From the IMG/VR virus record IMGVR_UViG_3300046804_003469, positions 62,001-126,000 of that record: a stretch of DNA of 64,000 bases, one strand, 5' to 3'. Positions 28,595 to 35,904 of this stretch are shown here, in pieces. The notes under the pieces are model-generated. The model searched no databases. It had not been told where the DNA came from and was given only the letters and a program-made list of their open reading frames with translations. Numbering within the stretch: the stretch's first letter is position 1; every line of letters starts with the position of its first letter. Origin of the DNA: a virus. The position numbers were made by a program, and so were the translations under genes.

Positions 28595-29014
28595 ATGCTT
28601 TATTTTGAATCTAACGGATATGGTTACAGCAAACGTCTTTGTGAAGACGTTGTGTGCTGGTTTGTTGAAAGTTATCTTCCAAAACATAAACTCGATATTA
28701 CTGTAAATCATCGAGGATTGTCAAGAGAACTTGTAACTGGATGGGCAAACATTGAGGATAATGATTATCGTCCTCGTTGTTTTCTGATTGAAGTTCATAG
28801 TCGTTTAAATCAAGAAGATTATATCACAACATTGCTACATGAGTTGTGGCATGTATACCAATGGGTCAAAGGTGATCTGAAAGAACGTAGAACTCGTCGT
28901 TTATGGGATGGTATTGATTATTCTGAAGCAGATTATGAAGACCAACCGTGGGAACAAGAAGCAAAGAGTATGGAATCTATCTTATTTGATGAATATAAGA
29001 CTCAAAAGGCTTGA
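28595..29014 (+). CDS. SprT-like zinc metalloprotease
   Basis: The product is 139 aa. It contains HELWHVYQW with the HExxH zinc site at His82-Glu83 and His86. A downstream acidic stretch (PWEQEAKSME, residues 118-127) could provide the third ligand. Length, the isolated HExxH and the preceding TLL resemble phage SprT/WSS1-type minimal metallopeptidases. The substrate is unknown; SprT relatives cut DNA-bound proteins. A promoter precedes it at 28421-28477, and the -35 of the next promoter overlaps its stop codon. Confidence 0.75.
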   Translation: MLYFESNGYGYSKRLCEDVVCWFVESYLPKHKLDITVNHRGLSRELVTGWANIEDNDYRPRCFLIEVHSRLNQEDYITTLLHELWHVYQWVKGDLKERRTRRLWDGIDYSEADYEDQPWEQEAKSMESILFDEYKTQKA

Positions 29015-29040
29015 CATAAGAACTTGAATGAATCTAAAAT
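29011..29040 (+). promoter_or_regulatory. Sigma70-like promoter TTGACA-N18-TAAAAT
   Basis: A perfect TTGACA at 29011-29016 overlaps the stop of the metalloprotease gene. TAAAAT follows after 18 bases. It would transcribe the 40-aa ribbon-helix-helix gene. A late motif lies 27 bases downstream, so the gene may be expressed both early and late. Confidence 0.6.
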
Positions 29041-29066
29041 AGGTTTGTCTGGTTTGATGAGATTCA

Positions 29067-29074
29067 TATAAATA
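29067..29074 (+). promoter_or_regulatory. T4-type late promoter TATAAATA
   Basis: This is an exact TATAAATA, 20 bases before the 40-aa ribbon-helix-helix gene. Confidence 0.6.
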
Positions 29075-29093
29075 ACTTTAAAGTGATTTAGAG

Positions 29094-29216
29094 ATGGCAC
29101 AAACAAAGACTATAAAGGTATCTGCTCTTCTTGCTGATATGATTGAGCAACTTGCAAAGAAAAAAAGAAAGAGTGTGGAACAATATCTTTCTGAATTAGT
29201 TACAAAAGATATGTGA
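29094..29216 (+). CDS. Small ribbon-helix-helix-like protein, 40 aa
   Basis: The product has a short beta segment (TKTIKVSALL), helix ADMIEQLAKKKRK and helix SVEQYLSELVTKDM, the layout of Arc/CopG-type DNA-binding dimers. It has its own sigma70-like promoter, a late promoter and a strong terminator, making it an independent unit. A role as a small transcription regulator is likely from fold alone. The target is unknown. It is one candidate for the protein that reads the ACTG-box operators in this genome, though nothing here proves that. Confidence 0.72.
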   Translation: MAQTKTIKVSALLADMIEQLAKKKRKSVEQYLSELVTKDM

Positions 29217-29229
29217 AGACACTTTGTAA

Positions 29230-29275
29230 TCTGTCATAAGGGACTCTCGCAGGAGTCCTTTTTTCATGGTATACT
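29230..29275 (+). promoter_or_regulatory. ACTG-box-like promoter (divergent member 2)
   Basis: TCTGTCATAAGGG (29230 on) occupies the box position. CTCGCA 16 bases on is a poor -35, and TATACT at 29270-29275 follows after 18 bases. The terminator hairpin of the upstream gene spans the -35. If used, transcription starts near 29282, downstream of the ATG at 29266. Confidence 0.35.
29238..29264 (+). terminator. Rho-independent terminator
   Basis: AAGGGACTC pairs with GAGTCCTTT around the loop TCGCAG and is followed by a T run. It ends the ribbon-helix-helix transcript 22 bases after its stop. Confidence 0.8.
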
Positions 29276-29298
29276 ATGAGGACAGACAAAAACAATTC

Positions 29299-30531
29299 AT
29301 GCAACTGCGTCCTCAACAGAAAGAAGCAAACCAAGCAATGTCTGAGAATGATCTCGGAATCATTGTGGCACCTACTGGTTCTGGAAAATCTTTCATGCAG
29401 GTTAAGTATACCATGGATCTGTTTGCAGAATCTAGTGGTAAAACTGTTGTAGTGGTTGCTCCGCGCATTCTTTTGGCAAGTCAGTTAAGTTCGGAGTTTC
29501 TTGAACATATTGTAGATGCTGCTGTAATGCATGTGCATACGGGTGAGACTCATCACTACAGTACAACCAAACCTGATATTATTCGTAAGTGGCATTTTCA
29601 TACTGCTCATTGTAATCGTCTCATCTTTACGACCTATCATTCTTTGAAGCAGGTTCTTGCTTCTGATATTCGTATTGATTGTGTTCTCTTTGATGAAGCA
29701 CATAATGCTGTGAAGAAGAACTTTTATGCTGCTGTAGAACCCATTGTGCAACGTGCAAATAAAGCATTTTTCTTTACTGCGACTCCTAAGTATTCTCATG
29801 CTTCCAACAAACCTGGCATGAATTGGCAGGAGACTTTTGGTAAGATCATCTACAACGTTGCTGCTCCTGATCTGATTGCTAATGGAAGCATTCTGCCTCC
29901 GAAGGTGAATGTGATTCGTATTGATGGTGTTCGCACTAAGGATAACAATCCTGCTGAGCGTGACTGCATGACGCTTCTGGATTCAATTCTGAATGAGGAT
30001 CACATGGAAAAGGTTCTTGTGTGTGCTCCGAACACTCAGGTTCTGATTCGTATGCTTGCTGAGACTGACTTCATGAAAGAGGTTCAGTCTTATGGATACG
30101 ACGTATTTTGGATCACTGCAAAGTACGGTGCATTCTATAACAATCAGAAGATTAGTCGTGAGAAGTTCTTTGATATGATTGCTGAGTTCGGCAAAGATGA
30201 TACCAAAAAGTTCATTGTTCTGCATTACAGCATTCTATCTGAAGGTATTTCAGTTCCAGGTTTGACATCTTGTGTTATGATGCGTCAGATGAACATTATT
30301 GAAATGACTCAATCTATTGGTCGTGTACTGCGTCTGCATCTGGACGATATCAAACGAATTGAATCTGGTGAGATCATTGCTGGTGATGTTGCATCTTATA
30401 AGAAGCAGTTTGGTTTCATTCATCTTCCTGTCTACAGCAACGTTGGTATTGCAACTGTTCGTCGTCTGGAATCGATTGTTCAAACTGTATTTGAAGATGG
30501 TCAACCTGCAATAACAGTGATTAAGAAATGA
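29299..30531 (+). CDS. Superfamily 2 DEAH-box helicase
   Basis: The product is 410 aa from ATG 29299. It carries the Q-like MQLRPQQKEANQAM, Walker A APTGSGKS (24-31), motif II DEAH (132-135), motif III TATP (160-163) and motif VI QSIGRVLR (338-345). This is a two-RecA-domain ATP-dependent nucleic-acid helicase similar in layout to T4 UvsW and type III restriction-like helicases. I cannot tell which from sequence reading, so no symbol is given. An upstream in-frame ATG at 29266 adds 11 residues. It is disfavoured because the apparent -10 (TATACT, 29270-29275) lies inside that extension. The stop overlaps the next start (ATGA). Confidence 0.85.
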   Translation: MQLRPQQKEANQAMSENDLGIIVAPTGSGKSFMQVKYTMDLFAESSGKTVVVVAPRILLASQLSSEFLEHIVDAAVMHVHTGETHHYSTTKPDIIRKWHFHTAHCNRLIFTTYHSLKQVLASDIRIDCVLFDEAHNAVKKNFYAAVEPIVQRANKAFFFTATPKYSHASNKPGMNWQETFGKIIYNVAAPDLIANGSILPPKVNVIRIDGVRTKDNNPAERDCMTLLDSILNEDHMEKVLVCAPNTQVLIRMLAETDFMKEVQSYGYDVFWITAKYGAFYNNQKISREKFFDMIAEFGKDDTKKFIVLHYSILSEGISVPGLTSCVMMRQMNIIEMTQSIGRVLRLHLDDIKRIESGEIIAGDVASYKKQFGFIHLPVYSNVGIATVRRLESIVQTVFEDGQPAITVIKK

Positions 30532-30707
30532 AAGAAGGATTTATTACTCAAGATTTTTATGCTGCTGTTCCATTTGGAAAGAAACAATTGATGATTATTT
30601 TTAATGGACAACAACTTGAAGTTGTTAATACTGTTAAACAAGCACATACGTTCATTAAGAAACACCGTGAGTCCAGTTCTCAAACTGGCACAGTCTTCCT
30701 CCAATAG
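30528..30707 (+). CDS. Small conserved-looking protein, 59 aa
   Basis: ATG overlaps the helicase TGA. The product (MKEGFITQDFYAAVPFGKKQLM...) is a small alpha/beta protein ending in SSSQTGTVFLQ. Its last codons contain the ACTG-box dyad of the next promoter, so coding and control sequence overlap. No family recognised. Confidence 0.65.
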   Translation: MKEGFITQDFYAAVPFGKKQLMIIFNGQQLEVVNTVKQAHTFIKKHRESSSQTGTVFLQ

Positions 30708-30727
30708 CACATTATTGACTCTATAAT
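30673..30727 (+). promoter_or_regulatory. ACTG-box promoter (member 3)
   Basis: The dyad CCAGTTctcaAACTGG lies at 30673-30688. ACTG at 30684 is 15 bases before CTCCAA (poor -35), with a 17-base spacer to a perfect TATAAT at 30722-30727. The next gene starts at 30749 behind an AAAGG ribosome site. Confidence 0.55.
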
Positions 30728-30748
30728 TAAAAGGAATTCACATTCACC

Positions 30749-30943
30749 ATGAAACCTGAAATCATTTACGTCCAACCAAAGTCCGTTTGTGCAAAGATAG
30801 ACTTTGAAGAACTTATGCACTTTCTTCACGCATGTAAGGTTGAAAAGCGTTTGGATGGACGTATGCTCGTCTCATCGATCAGTGGAAATCTTGATTTCTG
30901 GATTTCTGAAAAAGACGACTGCCACTGGGAAATCATCAAATGA
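30749..30943 (+). CDS. Hypothetical protein, 64 aa
   Basis: MKPEIIYVQPKSVCAKIDFEELMHFLHACKVEKRLDG..., a small soluble alpha/beta protein. It has its own promoter at 30673-30727 and an ATGA overlap with the next gene, so it heads a short operon. No family recognised. Confidence 0.68.
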   Translation: MKPEIIYVQPKSVCAKIDFEELMHFLHACKVEKRLDGRMLVSSISGNLDFWISEKDDCHWEIIK

Positions 30944-31128
30944 GCATTCTTCTTGCTGCAGTGATTGCTACGCAACAAAGTAATCCTGAACTACTCACAA
31001 TTAATGTCAATCGTTATTGTGCTGCAATCGTTGGAATTCCTTATCGATCTGATAATTTTACAGATAAAGAGTGGGAACAATTTCAGGATTGTATCTTTGT
31101 AATGAAACAATTTGAACAGTCAAACTAA
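30940..31128 (+). CDS. Hypothetical protein, 62 aa
   Basis: The start overlaps the upstream stop (ATGA). The first 13 residues are hydrophobic (MSILLAAVIATQQ). The remainder (NRYCAAIVGIPYRSDNFTDKEWEQFQDCIFVMKQF) is helical, with two Cys. It could be a secreted or membrane-anchored peptide. Function unknown. Confidence 0.65.
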   Translation: MSILLAAVIATQQSNPELLTINVNRYCAAIVGIPYRSDNFTDKEWEQFQDCIFVMKQFEQSN

Positions 31129-31161
31129 ATATCAGTAATTAAATTGCAAAACACACTGCAT

Positions 31162-31488
31162 ATGCTTTCCACACAGTATCGTCTTCGCCTGCAATCTATC
31201 TGTGAAAAAATTGAAAAGGGAGAAGCAGTAGAATTAAGTGATATGATTTGGGCAGAGAAACTTGCTGCTGCAAATCGTTCTGCTGGTACAATGCTTCGTC
31301 AAGCACGTAGAAAAGCAGAAAATCCTAACATGCAAGAAGGAGACATGGATGATTTTCTAAATCAACTTGATATTGGGGGAACAGGACACGAATCCAAAGG
31401 TATCAGTAGATTCAATTCTGTAGATGAAATTGTTGATTTCTTTACTGAAGGTAGAGACAAACCAGAAGATTGGAGACAACGTGATTAA
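31162..31488 (+). CDS. Conserved cyanophage hypothetical protein, 108 aa
   Basis: The ATG at 31162 gives MLSTQYRLRLQSICEKIEKGEAVELSDMIWAEKLAAANRSAGTMLRQARRKAENP. I recall this protein type, with the same MIWAEKL and QARRKA motifs, from T4-like cyanophages. A TTG at 31144 would add six residues without support. The body is helical and the tail acidic (VDEIVDFFTEGRDKPEDWRQRD). Function unknown. Confidence 0.75.
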   Translation: MLSTQYRLRLQSICEKIEKGEAVELSDMIWAEKLAAANRSAGTMLRQARRKAENPNMQEGDMDDFLNQLDIGGTGHESKGISRFNSVDEIVDFFTEGRDKPEDWRQRD

Positions 31489-31534
31489 TTAAGAAATATT
31501 AAGTGTAAATAGTTTTAGAATTTGGAGAACCAAC

Positions 31535-31729
31535 ATGGTTGTTTTACTATCGACAACCATCATCTCTTGCTCTCAAGCAGTTTCAATTATAAGTAGAATC
31601 CAGCAAGTAGTTGGATTAACTTATCAACAAAGAACTGAAATAATCAAAGAACTGCGTGATTTTATTCCATCCTGCCCCGTTAAAATCGAAACCACCAAGA
31701 ATGACAAATCCTCACGTCCAGGCAATTGA
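31535..31729 (+). CDS. Small exported-looking protein, 64 aa
   Basis: It starts behind a TTTGGAGAA ribosome site. The N-terminus MVVLLSTTIISCSQAVSIISRIQ is hydrophobic and may be a signal or membrane segment. It is followed by YQQRTEIIKELRDFIPSCP, a pattern I recall from cyanophage small proteins. The 3' end overlaps the next start by 29 bases. Confidence 0.65.
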   Translation: MVVLLSTTIISCSQAVSIISRIQQVVGLTYQQRTEIIKELRDFIPSCPVKIETTKNDKSSRPGN

Positions 31730-31874
31730 TCTTCTTGTTGAAGATCTTCATACTGCACACTGCGACATTCGAAGTAATGCGATGACTCTTGGGTGCAATC
31801 AAGAACTTGATCTTATCCGAGATAAGGTGTTAGAATACCTTTCTGTTCTTAGAAAAAATCATGAAGTCGTTTGA
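31701..31874 (+). CDS. Hypothetical helical protein, 57 aa
   Basis: The ATG at 31701 gives MTNPHVQAIDLLVEDLHTAHCDIRSNAMTLGCNQELDLIRDKVLEYLSVLRKNHEVV, two amphipathic helices. A longer frame from 31656 would overlap the previous gene further and lacks a ribosome site. No family recognised. Confidence 0.6.
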   Translation: MTNPHVQAIDLLVEDLHTAHCDIRSNAMTLGCNQELDLIRDKVLEYLSVLRKNHEVV

Positions 31875-32412
31875 GATACTTCATTTCTCGTATCGTAAAT
31901 GGAATTCTTATCACGAACAAGGTTGTTATAAAATCAACCTTGTTTTTCGTGCATTTGAAGTTGAAGAATATTCTTATATAAAAGAAAGGTTTTTAAATGA
32001 AACTCGTGAGTGGCAGGAAGGAGAAATTGTTCAAGACCTAGATCTTCATGAGAAATACATGAGTGGTATTAGAATGTTTGATGGAGATACTGGAAGAGAT
32101 CTTCTAACAATTAGAACTGAAGAAGAAAAAGAACAGGATGATAGGAAATATATTCCAATCACAATTACAAATGATAATAATATAGAAAGAGAAGAAGTTT
32201 ATACTAAAGGATATAAGGAAAACTGGAACAGCATGTTTGAATACATTGAAAAGTTTGACTGTTTCCGTTTTCATGAGTATTTTAAGATTAATCCTGTTAC
32301 GAAAGGTATCATTCAGTACATTGAAGAATTAAAAGAACTGGATGATACAGATACATATTACGCAGAGCAGTTATATTGTGCTCTGAAATCCTTAGAATAC
32401 TGGTGGGATTAA
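31861..32412 (+). CDS. Hypothetical protein, 183 aa
   Basis: The product is acidic and aromatic: MKSFEILHFSYRKWNSYHEQGCYKINLVFRAFEVEEYSYIKERF..., ending YCALKSLEYWWD. It overlaps the previous gene by 14 bases and is coupled to the next by TAATG. There are no transmembrane or catalytic motifs that I can identify. Confidence 0.68.
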   Translation: MKSFEILHFSYRKWNSYHEQGCYKINLVFRAFEVEEYSYIKERFLNETREWQEGEIVQDLDLHEKYMSGIRMFDGDTGRDLLTIRTEEEKEQDDRKYIPITITNDNNIEREEVYTKGYKENWNSMFEYIEKFDCFRFHEYFKINPVTKGIIQYIEELKELDDTDTYYAEQLYCALKSLEYWWD

Positions 32413-32654
32413 TGCAAACCTATTACTACTCTCTATTTTTGGTTTTTATTGTGATCGCATTGATGATCGTGATTGACCAAAATGTCGGAGATTATATTAT
32501 CTTATTAACTAAGATAATTAAATTAAATATAGAAAGATTTTTTTGGATGGTACGCTTGCATCCTAAAAATCCAATTACTAATTTGATTAAGCGATGGGAA
32601 TATGATAAACTTGCAAAAGAATTAGAAGAAGAATTTAAAAACAAAGATAGATAA
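32412..32654 (+). CDS. Small single-pass membrane protein, 80 aa
   Basis: The ATG in TAATG at 32412 gives MQTYYYSLFLVFIVIALMIVIDQNVGDYIILLTKIIK, a strong N-terminal membrane segment (residues ~6-23). A basic then acidic cytoplasmic-type tail (RWEYDKLAKELEEEFKNKDR) follows. A longer frame from 32376 would ignore the coupling site. Function unknown. Confidence 0.66.
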   Translation: MQTYYYSLFLVFIVIALMIVIDQNVGDYIILLTKIIKLNIERFFWMVRLHPKNPITNLIKRWEYDKLAKELEEEFKNKDR

Positions 32655-32676
32655 TGTGAACCTTAGGAAGTAAGGT

Positions 32677-33153
32677 ATGAAAGGAATTACAATCCAACCG
32701 AATACAACGGTTTTAGTATTAAACAGTACTTATGAACCGATTAATTTAGCATCAGGTAAAAGAGCGATCGTTCTTTTACTCAAGGAGAAAGCACAACAAC
32801 TTTCGAGTCGTGTGATTCGCTTGTTGAATTATGTAAGAATTCCTTTTTCAAAAATTGTAGCGCACAGACCATCGAAGAGTGCCATCTACAAAAGAGATGG
32901 TAATAAATGTCAATATTGTGGTTCTACAAGGCATTTAACCATTGATCATATTATTCCAAGATCAAAAGGTGGTGGTGATAATTGGTTTAATCTTGTAGTT
33001 GCTTGTTCAGCATGTAATACTAAAAAAGGTAATAAACTTCTTGAGCATAGTGGACTTAAATTGCAACGGCAACCACGAGCACCTATGAATAAGATGCAGT
33101 TTACACTGCTTGAAACAAATAACAAAGAGTGGGATCAGTATGCGGTTATCTAA
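32677..33153 (+). CDS. HNH endonuclease with zinc ribbon, 158 aa
   Basis: The C-terminal half has a complete HNH signature: YKRDGNKCQYCG (Cys78, Cys81), LTIDHIIPRSKGGGDNWFNLVVACSACN (Asp90, His91, Asn105, Cys110, Cys113). The N-terminal part (TVLVLNSTYEPINLASGKRAIVLLLKEKA) matches the HNH proteins common in cyanobacteria and their phages. Its role may be a homing-type or repair nuclease. The gene is free-standing, not inside an intron or intein that I can see. The GGAAG ribosome site at 32665-32669 fits ATG 32677. Confidence 0.85.
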   Translation: MKGITIQPNTTVLVLNSTYEPINLASGKRAIVLLLKEKAQQLSSRVIRLLNYVRIPFSKIVAHRPSKSAIYKRDGNKCQYCGSTRHLTIDHIIPRSKGGGDNWFNLVVACSACNTKKGNKLLEHSGLKLQRQPRAPMNKMQFTLLETNNKEWDQYAVI

Positions 33154-33196
33154 CTGTCCACTGCCTCTTGACAAGACGTTTAAATTGGGGTATTCT
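33153..33196 (+). promoter_or_regulatory. ACTG-box promoter (member 4)
   Basis: ACTGTCCA at 33153 lies 15 bases before a perfect TTGACA (33168-33173). A 17-base spacer leads to TATTCT (33191-33196). Its position fits the HNH-like gene at 33220. It begins at the last base of the upstream stop codon. Confidence 0.65.
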
Positions 33197-33219
33197 ACTC
33201 ATAGATAAAAAAATTCACC

Positions 33220-33549
33220 ATGCCATCCTTCAAAACCTCTGGGTATAAGGACATTGTAAAATTTAAAGCGTATCGTAAAAGACAGAAACAAAAAGACTCC
33301 GCAAAACTTAAACATTATATTGAGTCTAAAAAACAACCATGTCTATTTTGTGGAACAACGGAAAACATAGAGTTTCACCACGTTAATCCAACAAAAAAAG
33401 AATATACTGTTACAAGTCTTGCAAGATTTTCCTTTAAAAAAATTGATGAAGAGACTGCAAAATGTTGGTGTCTTTGTCAAGAGTGTCATAAAAAGTTTCA
33501 TCAAGGTCTTTGTAGTGCTTTAGTTTGTTGTTATGAATCATACATATGA
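33220..33549 (+). CDS. Small HNH/zinc-finger-like protein, 109 aa
   Basis: It contains CLFCG (Cys41, Cys44), IEFHHVNP (His53-His54) and CWCLCQECHKKFH (Cys86, Cys89, His90, His94), the spacing of a compact HNH nuclease zinc site. The N-terminus is Lys/Arg-rich and likely binds nucleic acid. It is preceded by a good sigma70-like promoter. It differs from the 158-aa HNH protein just upstream, so the pair are not simple duplicates. Confidence 0.72.
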   Translation: MPSFKTSGYKDIVKFKAYRKRQKQKDSAKLKHYIESKKQPCLFCGTTENIEFHHVNPTKKEYTVTSLARFSFKKIDEETAKCWCLCQECHKKFHQGLCSALVCCYESYI

Positions 33550-33725
33550 AACCTAAATTTAGAGTTATTCTTGAGCAAGCGATTGCAGAAGGTGTAAGGT
33601 ATGGTTATAGTAGAGCACATAAACATATAGAAAATCCTACAGAGGGTGCTATTATTGAACAGATTGAGGAAGCAGTAATGTCTTCCATTTACGAATACTT
33701 TGATTTTGATGATGAAACTACCTGA
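33546..33725 (+). CDS. Hypothetical helical protein, 59 aa
   Basis: The start overlaps the upstream TGA (ATGA). MKPKFRVILEQAIAEGVRYGYSRAHKHIENPTEGAIIEQIEEAVMSSIYEYFDFDDETT is one long helix pair with an acidic end. The pattern of a basic helix followed by an acidic tail resembles several small cyanophage proteins. Function unknown. Confidence 0.62.
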   Translation: MKPKFRVILEQAIAEGVRYGYSRAHKHIENPTEGAIIEQIEEAVMSSIYEYFDFDDETT

Positions 33726-33876
33726 CGACAACACACTGAATATCATGTGGTCTGTAGCAACCAGTTCCGCTATTGAAAGTGACACACGACCTCATATTAT
33801 TTTTGCTAAACTGTTGTATAATAAACTTTCAAAAGAAAAACCAATTGTAGGACTTGATAATGGCACCAAAAACTAA
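33712..33876 (+). CDS. Hypothetical protein, 54 aa
   Basis: It starts 14 bases inside the previous gene and ends 17 bases inside the next. MKLPDDNTLNIMWSVATSSAIESDTRPHIIFAKLLYNKLSKEK... No family recognised. Retained because it bridges its neighbours in the overlapping style of this operon. Confidence 0.5.
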   Translation: MKLPDDNTLNIMWSVATSSAIESDTRPHIIFAKLLYNKLSKEKPIVGLDNGTKN

Positions 33877-34096
33877 TAGAGCACTGATTAAAAAATTGAA
33901 GAATGCTCACAATACCTGTTTTGATTGTGGCAAAAAGTATGGAGTGTATTCCGTAGGTTGCTCCTCTGTTTATGAGTCTAAGTGCGATGTATGTGGTGAA
34001 ATCAAACCTATCACAGAAACCCGTGACTTCGCTTACTTCATTACGGGCATCCGTCAACTTACTTTAGAAGATGAACAACGTAAGCAACAATCATGA
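33860..34096 (+). CDS. Zinc-ribbon protein, 78 aa
   Basis: The ATG at 33860 gives MAPKTNRALIKKLKNAHNTCFDCGKKYGVYSVGCSSVYESKCDVCGEIKPITETRD. The CxxC pairs (CFDCG and CDVCG) form a likely four-Cys zinc ribbon. Such proteins commonly bind nucleic acid or partner proteins. The stop overlaps the next start. Confidence 0.68.
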   Translation: MAPKTNRALIKKLKNAHNTCFDCGKKYGVYSVGCSSVYESKCDVCGEIKPITETRDFAYFITGIRQLTLEDEQRKQQS

Positions 34097-34230
34097 GCGA
34101 TACTGATCCTACAGCACCTTGGTATGAATTTATTTCTTACTTGAGGTGCTGTGAAAGTTTAAGTGTTACTCCATCACTTCAACGCTTTATGGCATATAGA
34201 AATTATTTGAAATCTGTAGGTATATTATGA
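34093..34230 (+). CDS. Hypothetical protein, 45 aa
   Basis: ATGA overlaps on both sides. [45 protein letters not shown]. Short, helical, with a CC pair. No function assigned. Confidence 0.55.
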   Translation: MSDTDPTAPWYEFISYLRCCESLSVTPSLQRFMAYRNYLKSVGIL

Positions 34231-34454
34231 TAGACACAAGTTGGTTCCAAAGAAAATGGGGAATACACGAACCTCCAATTGAATTGTTGTACAAAAAAAT
34301 ACAAGAACTTGAAGATCGTATTAAAGTATTAGAAGAAGAAAATATTAGTACTACAAACTCAATATATGAAATTGCTAATAGTCTGGAAGCAAGAATTGAC
34401 ATGATTGCAGAAGAGATATATACTTCGAAACATAAACAAAATGGAGAATTTTAA
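34227..34454 (+). CDS. Coiled-coil protein, 75 aa
   Basis: A short N-terminal motif ([21 protein letters not shown]) is followed by a heptad-repeat coiled coil ([40 protein letters not shown]). It overlaps the previous stop by four bases and the ferredoxin start by one base (TAATG). Confidence 0.65.
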   Translation: MIDTSWFQRKWGIHEPPIELLYKKIQELEDRIKVLEEENISTTNSIYEIANSLEARIDMIAEEIYTSKHKQNGEF

Positions 34455-34747
34455 TGGCAACCTACGACATCACTTTTGTAAGTCCTGATGGAACTGAAAC
34501 AGTTGTTCAGTGTGAAGATGACCAGTATATTCTTGAGGCAGGTCAAGAAGCGGGATTGGAACTTCCTTATTCTTGTCGTGCTGGTGCTTGTTCTGCGTGT
34601 GCTGGTAAAGTAATTGAGGGTGAAGTTGATAATGAGGAACAAACATTCCTCGATGATGATCAACTTGAAGCAGGATTTTCACTGCTTTGTGTAGCATATC
34701 CTCAATCTGATTGTAAAATTCTTATTGAACAAGAGGAAAATCTTTGA
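34454..34747 (+). CDS. petF: [2Fe-2S] plant-type ferredoxin
   Basis: The product is 97 aa with the complete plant-type ferredoxin signature: [16 protein letters not shown] with Cys41, Cys46 and Cys49, and the fourth ligand Cys79 in [13 protein letters not shown]. It carries one electron between photosystem I or host reductases and acceptors in the cytoplasm. Cyanophages use such copies to feed reductases such as PcyA or nitrogen and sulfur enzymes. No reductase or bilin gene is visible nearby. Length is normal. It lies in a tightly overlapped operon (TAATG start, TGATG end). This is the clearest indicator of a cyanobacterial host. Confidence 0.93.
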   Translation: MATYDITFVSPDGTETVVQCEDDQYILEAGQEAGLELPYSCRAGACSACAGKVIEGEVDNEEQTFLDDDQLEAGFSLLCVAYPQSDCKILIEQEENL

Positions 34748-34947
34748 TGTACGAAGATTTGACTGCTTTCGAAAGAGCACTTGCTCGTTTTGGTGATAAA
34801 GTTCAATTGATTGTGGGTCTTGAGATTTCAAATAAAATGCAACCCGAAGATGCTTATCGAGAAATCAAAGACATGATGAAAGAACTTAAAAAACTTCGTA
34901 AAAAAGAAAAAGAAGATTGGCAAACCGACATTCACATTGATCTCTAA
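34747..34947 (+). CDS. Conserved cyanophage small protein, 66 aa
   Basis: The ATG overlaps the ferredoxin stop (TGATG). [66 protein letters not shown] is a helical protein with a strongly basic middle. The 'AFERALARFGDKV' start is familiar from cyanophage genomes. Function unknown. It ends in a TAATG junction with the AbrB-like gene. Confidence 0.7.
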   Translation: MYEDLTAFERALARFGDKVQLIVGLEISNKMQPEDAYREIKDMMKELKKLRKKEKEDWQTDIHIDL

Positions 34948-35480
34948 TGGACTATAAAAAATATTCTTTGGAACAACTTGAGAATTGGATGCATGATGCA
35001 CTTTCTTGCACTGAGGCATCTCCTCAAGAAATCTATGATATCATCAAAAATGTAGTTAGTGAAAATTATTACATTTATAAAGATCATACAAGAAGGTGTT
35101 ATGAACTTCTTTCACTTCTGAATAATGATGGTAACACTTCTGACATGCCTTGGGTAGAAAATAAACTGACTTGTGATAAAAATAATTTATCACCAGAATG
35201 TCAAAATGCATGGAATGATTTCTGGGAGGAACACTATTATCCTGAAGAACACTCCAAATACTATTATGATTACACTAGGAACGATCCTAATCGAAAAAAT
35301 CCATTTGAAAAGAAAAAATGGGTTCTTCCTGTTGAACCTGATCCAAGTGGTGAATACTTTGTAACTTTCCCAGATGATTTGCTAGAGGCAGCAGATTTGA
35401 AAGAAGGTGATAGTATTGAATGGGTGGATCAAGGTGATGGTTCTTATCTTCTTCATAAGATATCTAAGAATAGTGATTGA
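34947..35480 (+). CDS. AbrB/MazE-like domain protein, 177 aa
   Basis: The N-terminal ~110 residues are acidic and aromatic with no known motif. Residues ~120-172 (WVLPVEPDPSGEYFVTFPDDLLEAADLKEGDSIEWVDQGDGSYLLHKI) have the swapped-hairpin AbrB pattern 'F.P..LL...L..GD.I.W', used for DNA binding or dimerisation by transition-state regulators and MazE antitoxins. It may be a regulator. No toxin partner is evident next to it. Confidence 0.72.
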   Translation: MDYKKYSLEQLENWMHDALSCTEASPQEIYDIIKNVVSENYYIYKDHTRRCYELLSLLNNDGNTSDMPWVENKLTCDKNNLSPECQNAWNDFWEEHYYPEEHSKYYYDYTRNDPNRKNPFEKKKWVLPVEPDPSGEYFVTFPDDLLEAADLKEGDSIEWVDQGDGSYLLHKISKNSD

Positions 35481-35482
35481 TT

Positions 35483-35677
35483 ATGCTTGAAATTTTATTA
35501 TGTGGTTACAATATTACTTGTGGATTTAAAGCAATTCATGATATGATAAGTGAACCAAAATATCCACCCGATGTTGCACAAATTTGTCAGTATTTTGAAG
35601 ATCAAAAATCAGAACTTCCAGAATATTGCAAGTGGAAAAAACAATCATTTACACCAAGAAGAAGGAGTGAATTCTAA
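35483..35677 (+). CDS. Hypothetical protein, 64 aa
   Basis: ATG 35483 follows the AbrB-like gene by two bases. MLEILLCGYNITCGFKAIHDMISEPKYPPDVAQICQYFEDQKSELPEYCKWKKQSFTPRRRSEF has four Cys and a basic C-terminus. No family recognised. TAATG junction with the next gene. Confidence 0.6.
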   Translation: MLEILLCGYNITCGFKAIHDMISEPKYPPDVAQICQYFEDQKSELPEYCKWKKQSFTPRRRSEF

Positions 35678-35904
35678 TGGCCTTATCAAAATCAGTTGAA
35701 GAATCTTTAAAGGATGCTGAAGCATCTTTGCGTAATGCATTAGCATATGCTGCTCGTCAAGAACGTCCTATGGTAGTTTCTGTAATTGCAGATCTTATTA
35801 GTCGTATTGATAATGTAATGCATACTGATGCTCTTTTGGATAAACTTGAAAATCGCAAATCAGGAGATTCTGGTTTCTTTGGTACATTTTTGAAGGATGA
35901 CTGA
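35677..35904 (+). CDS. Conserved cyanophage helical protein, 75 aa
   Basis: The product is all helical: MALSKSVEESLKDAEASLRNALAYAARQERPMVVSVIADLISRIDNVMHTDALLDKLENRKSGDSGFFGTFLKDD. The same 'SVEESLK.AE..LRNAL..AAR.ERP' opening and 'LDKLENRK.GDSG' ending are familiar from T4-like cyanophages. Function unknown. Confidence 0.75.
   Translation: MALSKSVEESLKDAEASLRNALAYAARQERPMVVSVIADLISRIDNVMHTDALLDKLENRKSGDSGFFGTFLKDD

Noticed and set aside
29266-29298. Earlier helicase start at ATG 29266
   Set aside because: The putative -10 TATACT (29270-29275) overlaps it, so ATG 29299 was preferred; this is not certain.
32677-33549. HNH genes as group I intron or intein homing nucleases
   Set aside because: Both are free-standing frames and no interrupted host gene is visible around them.
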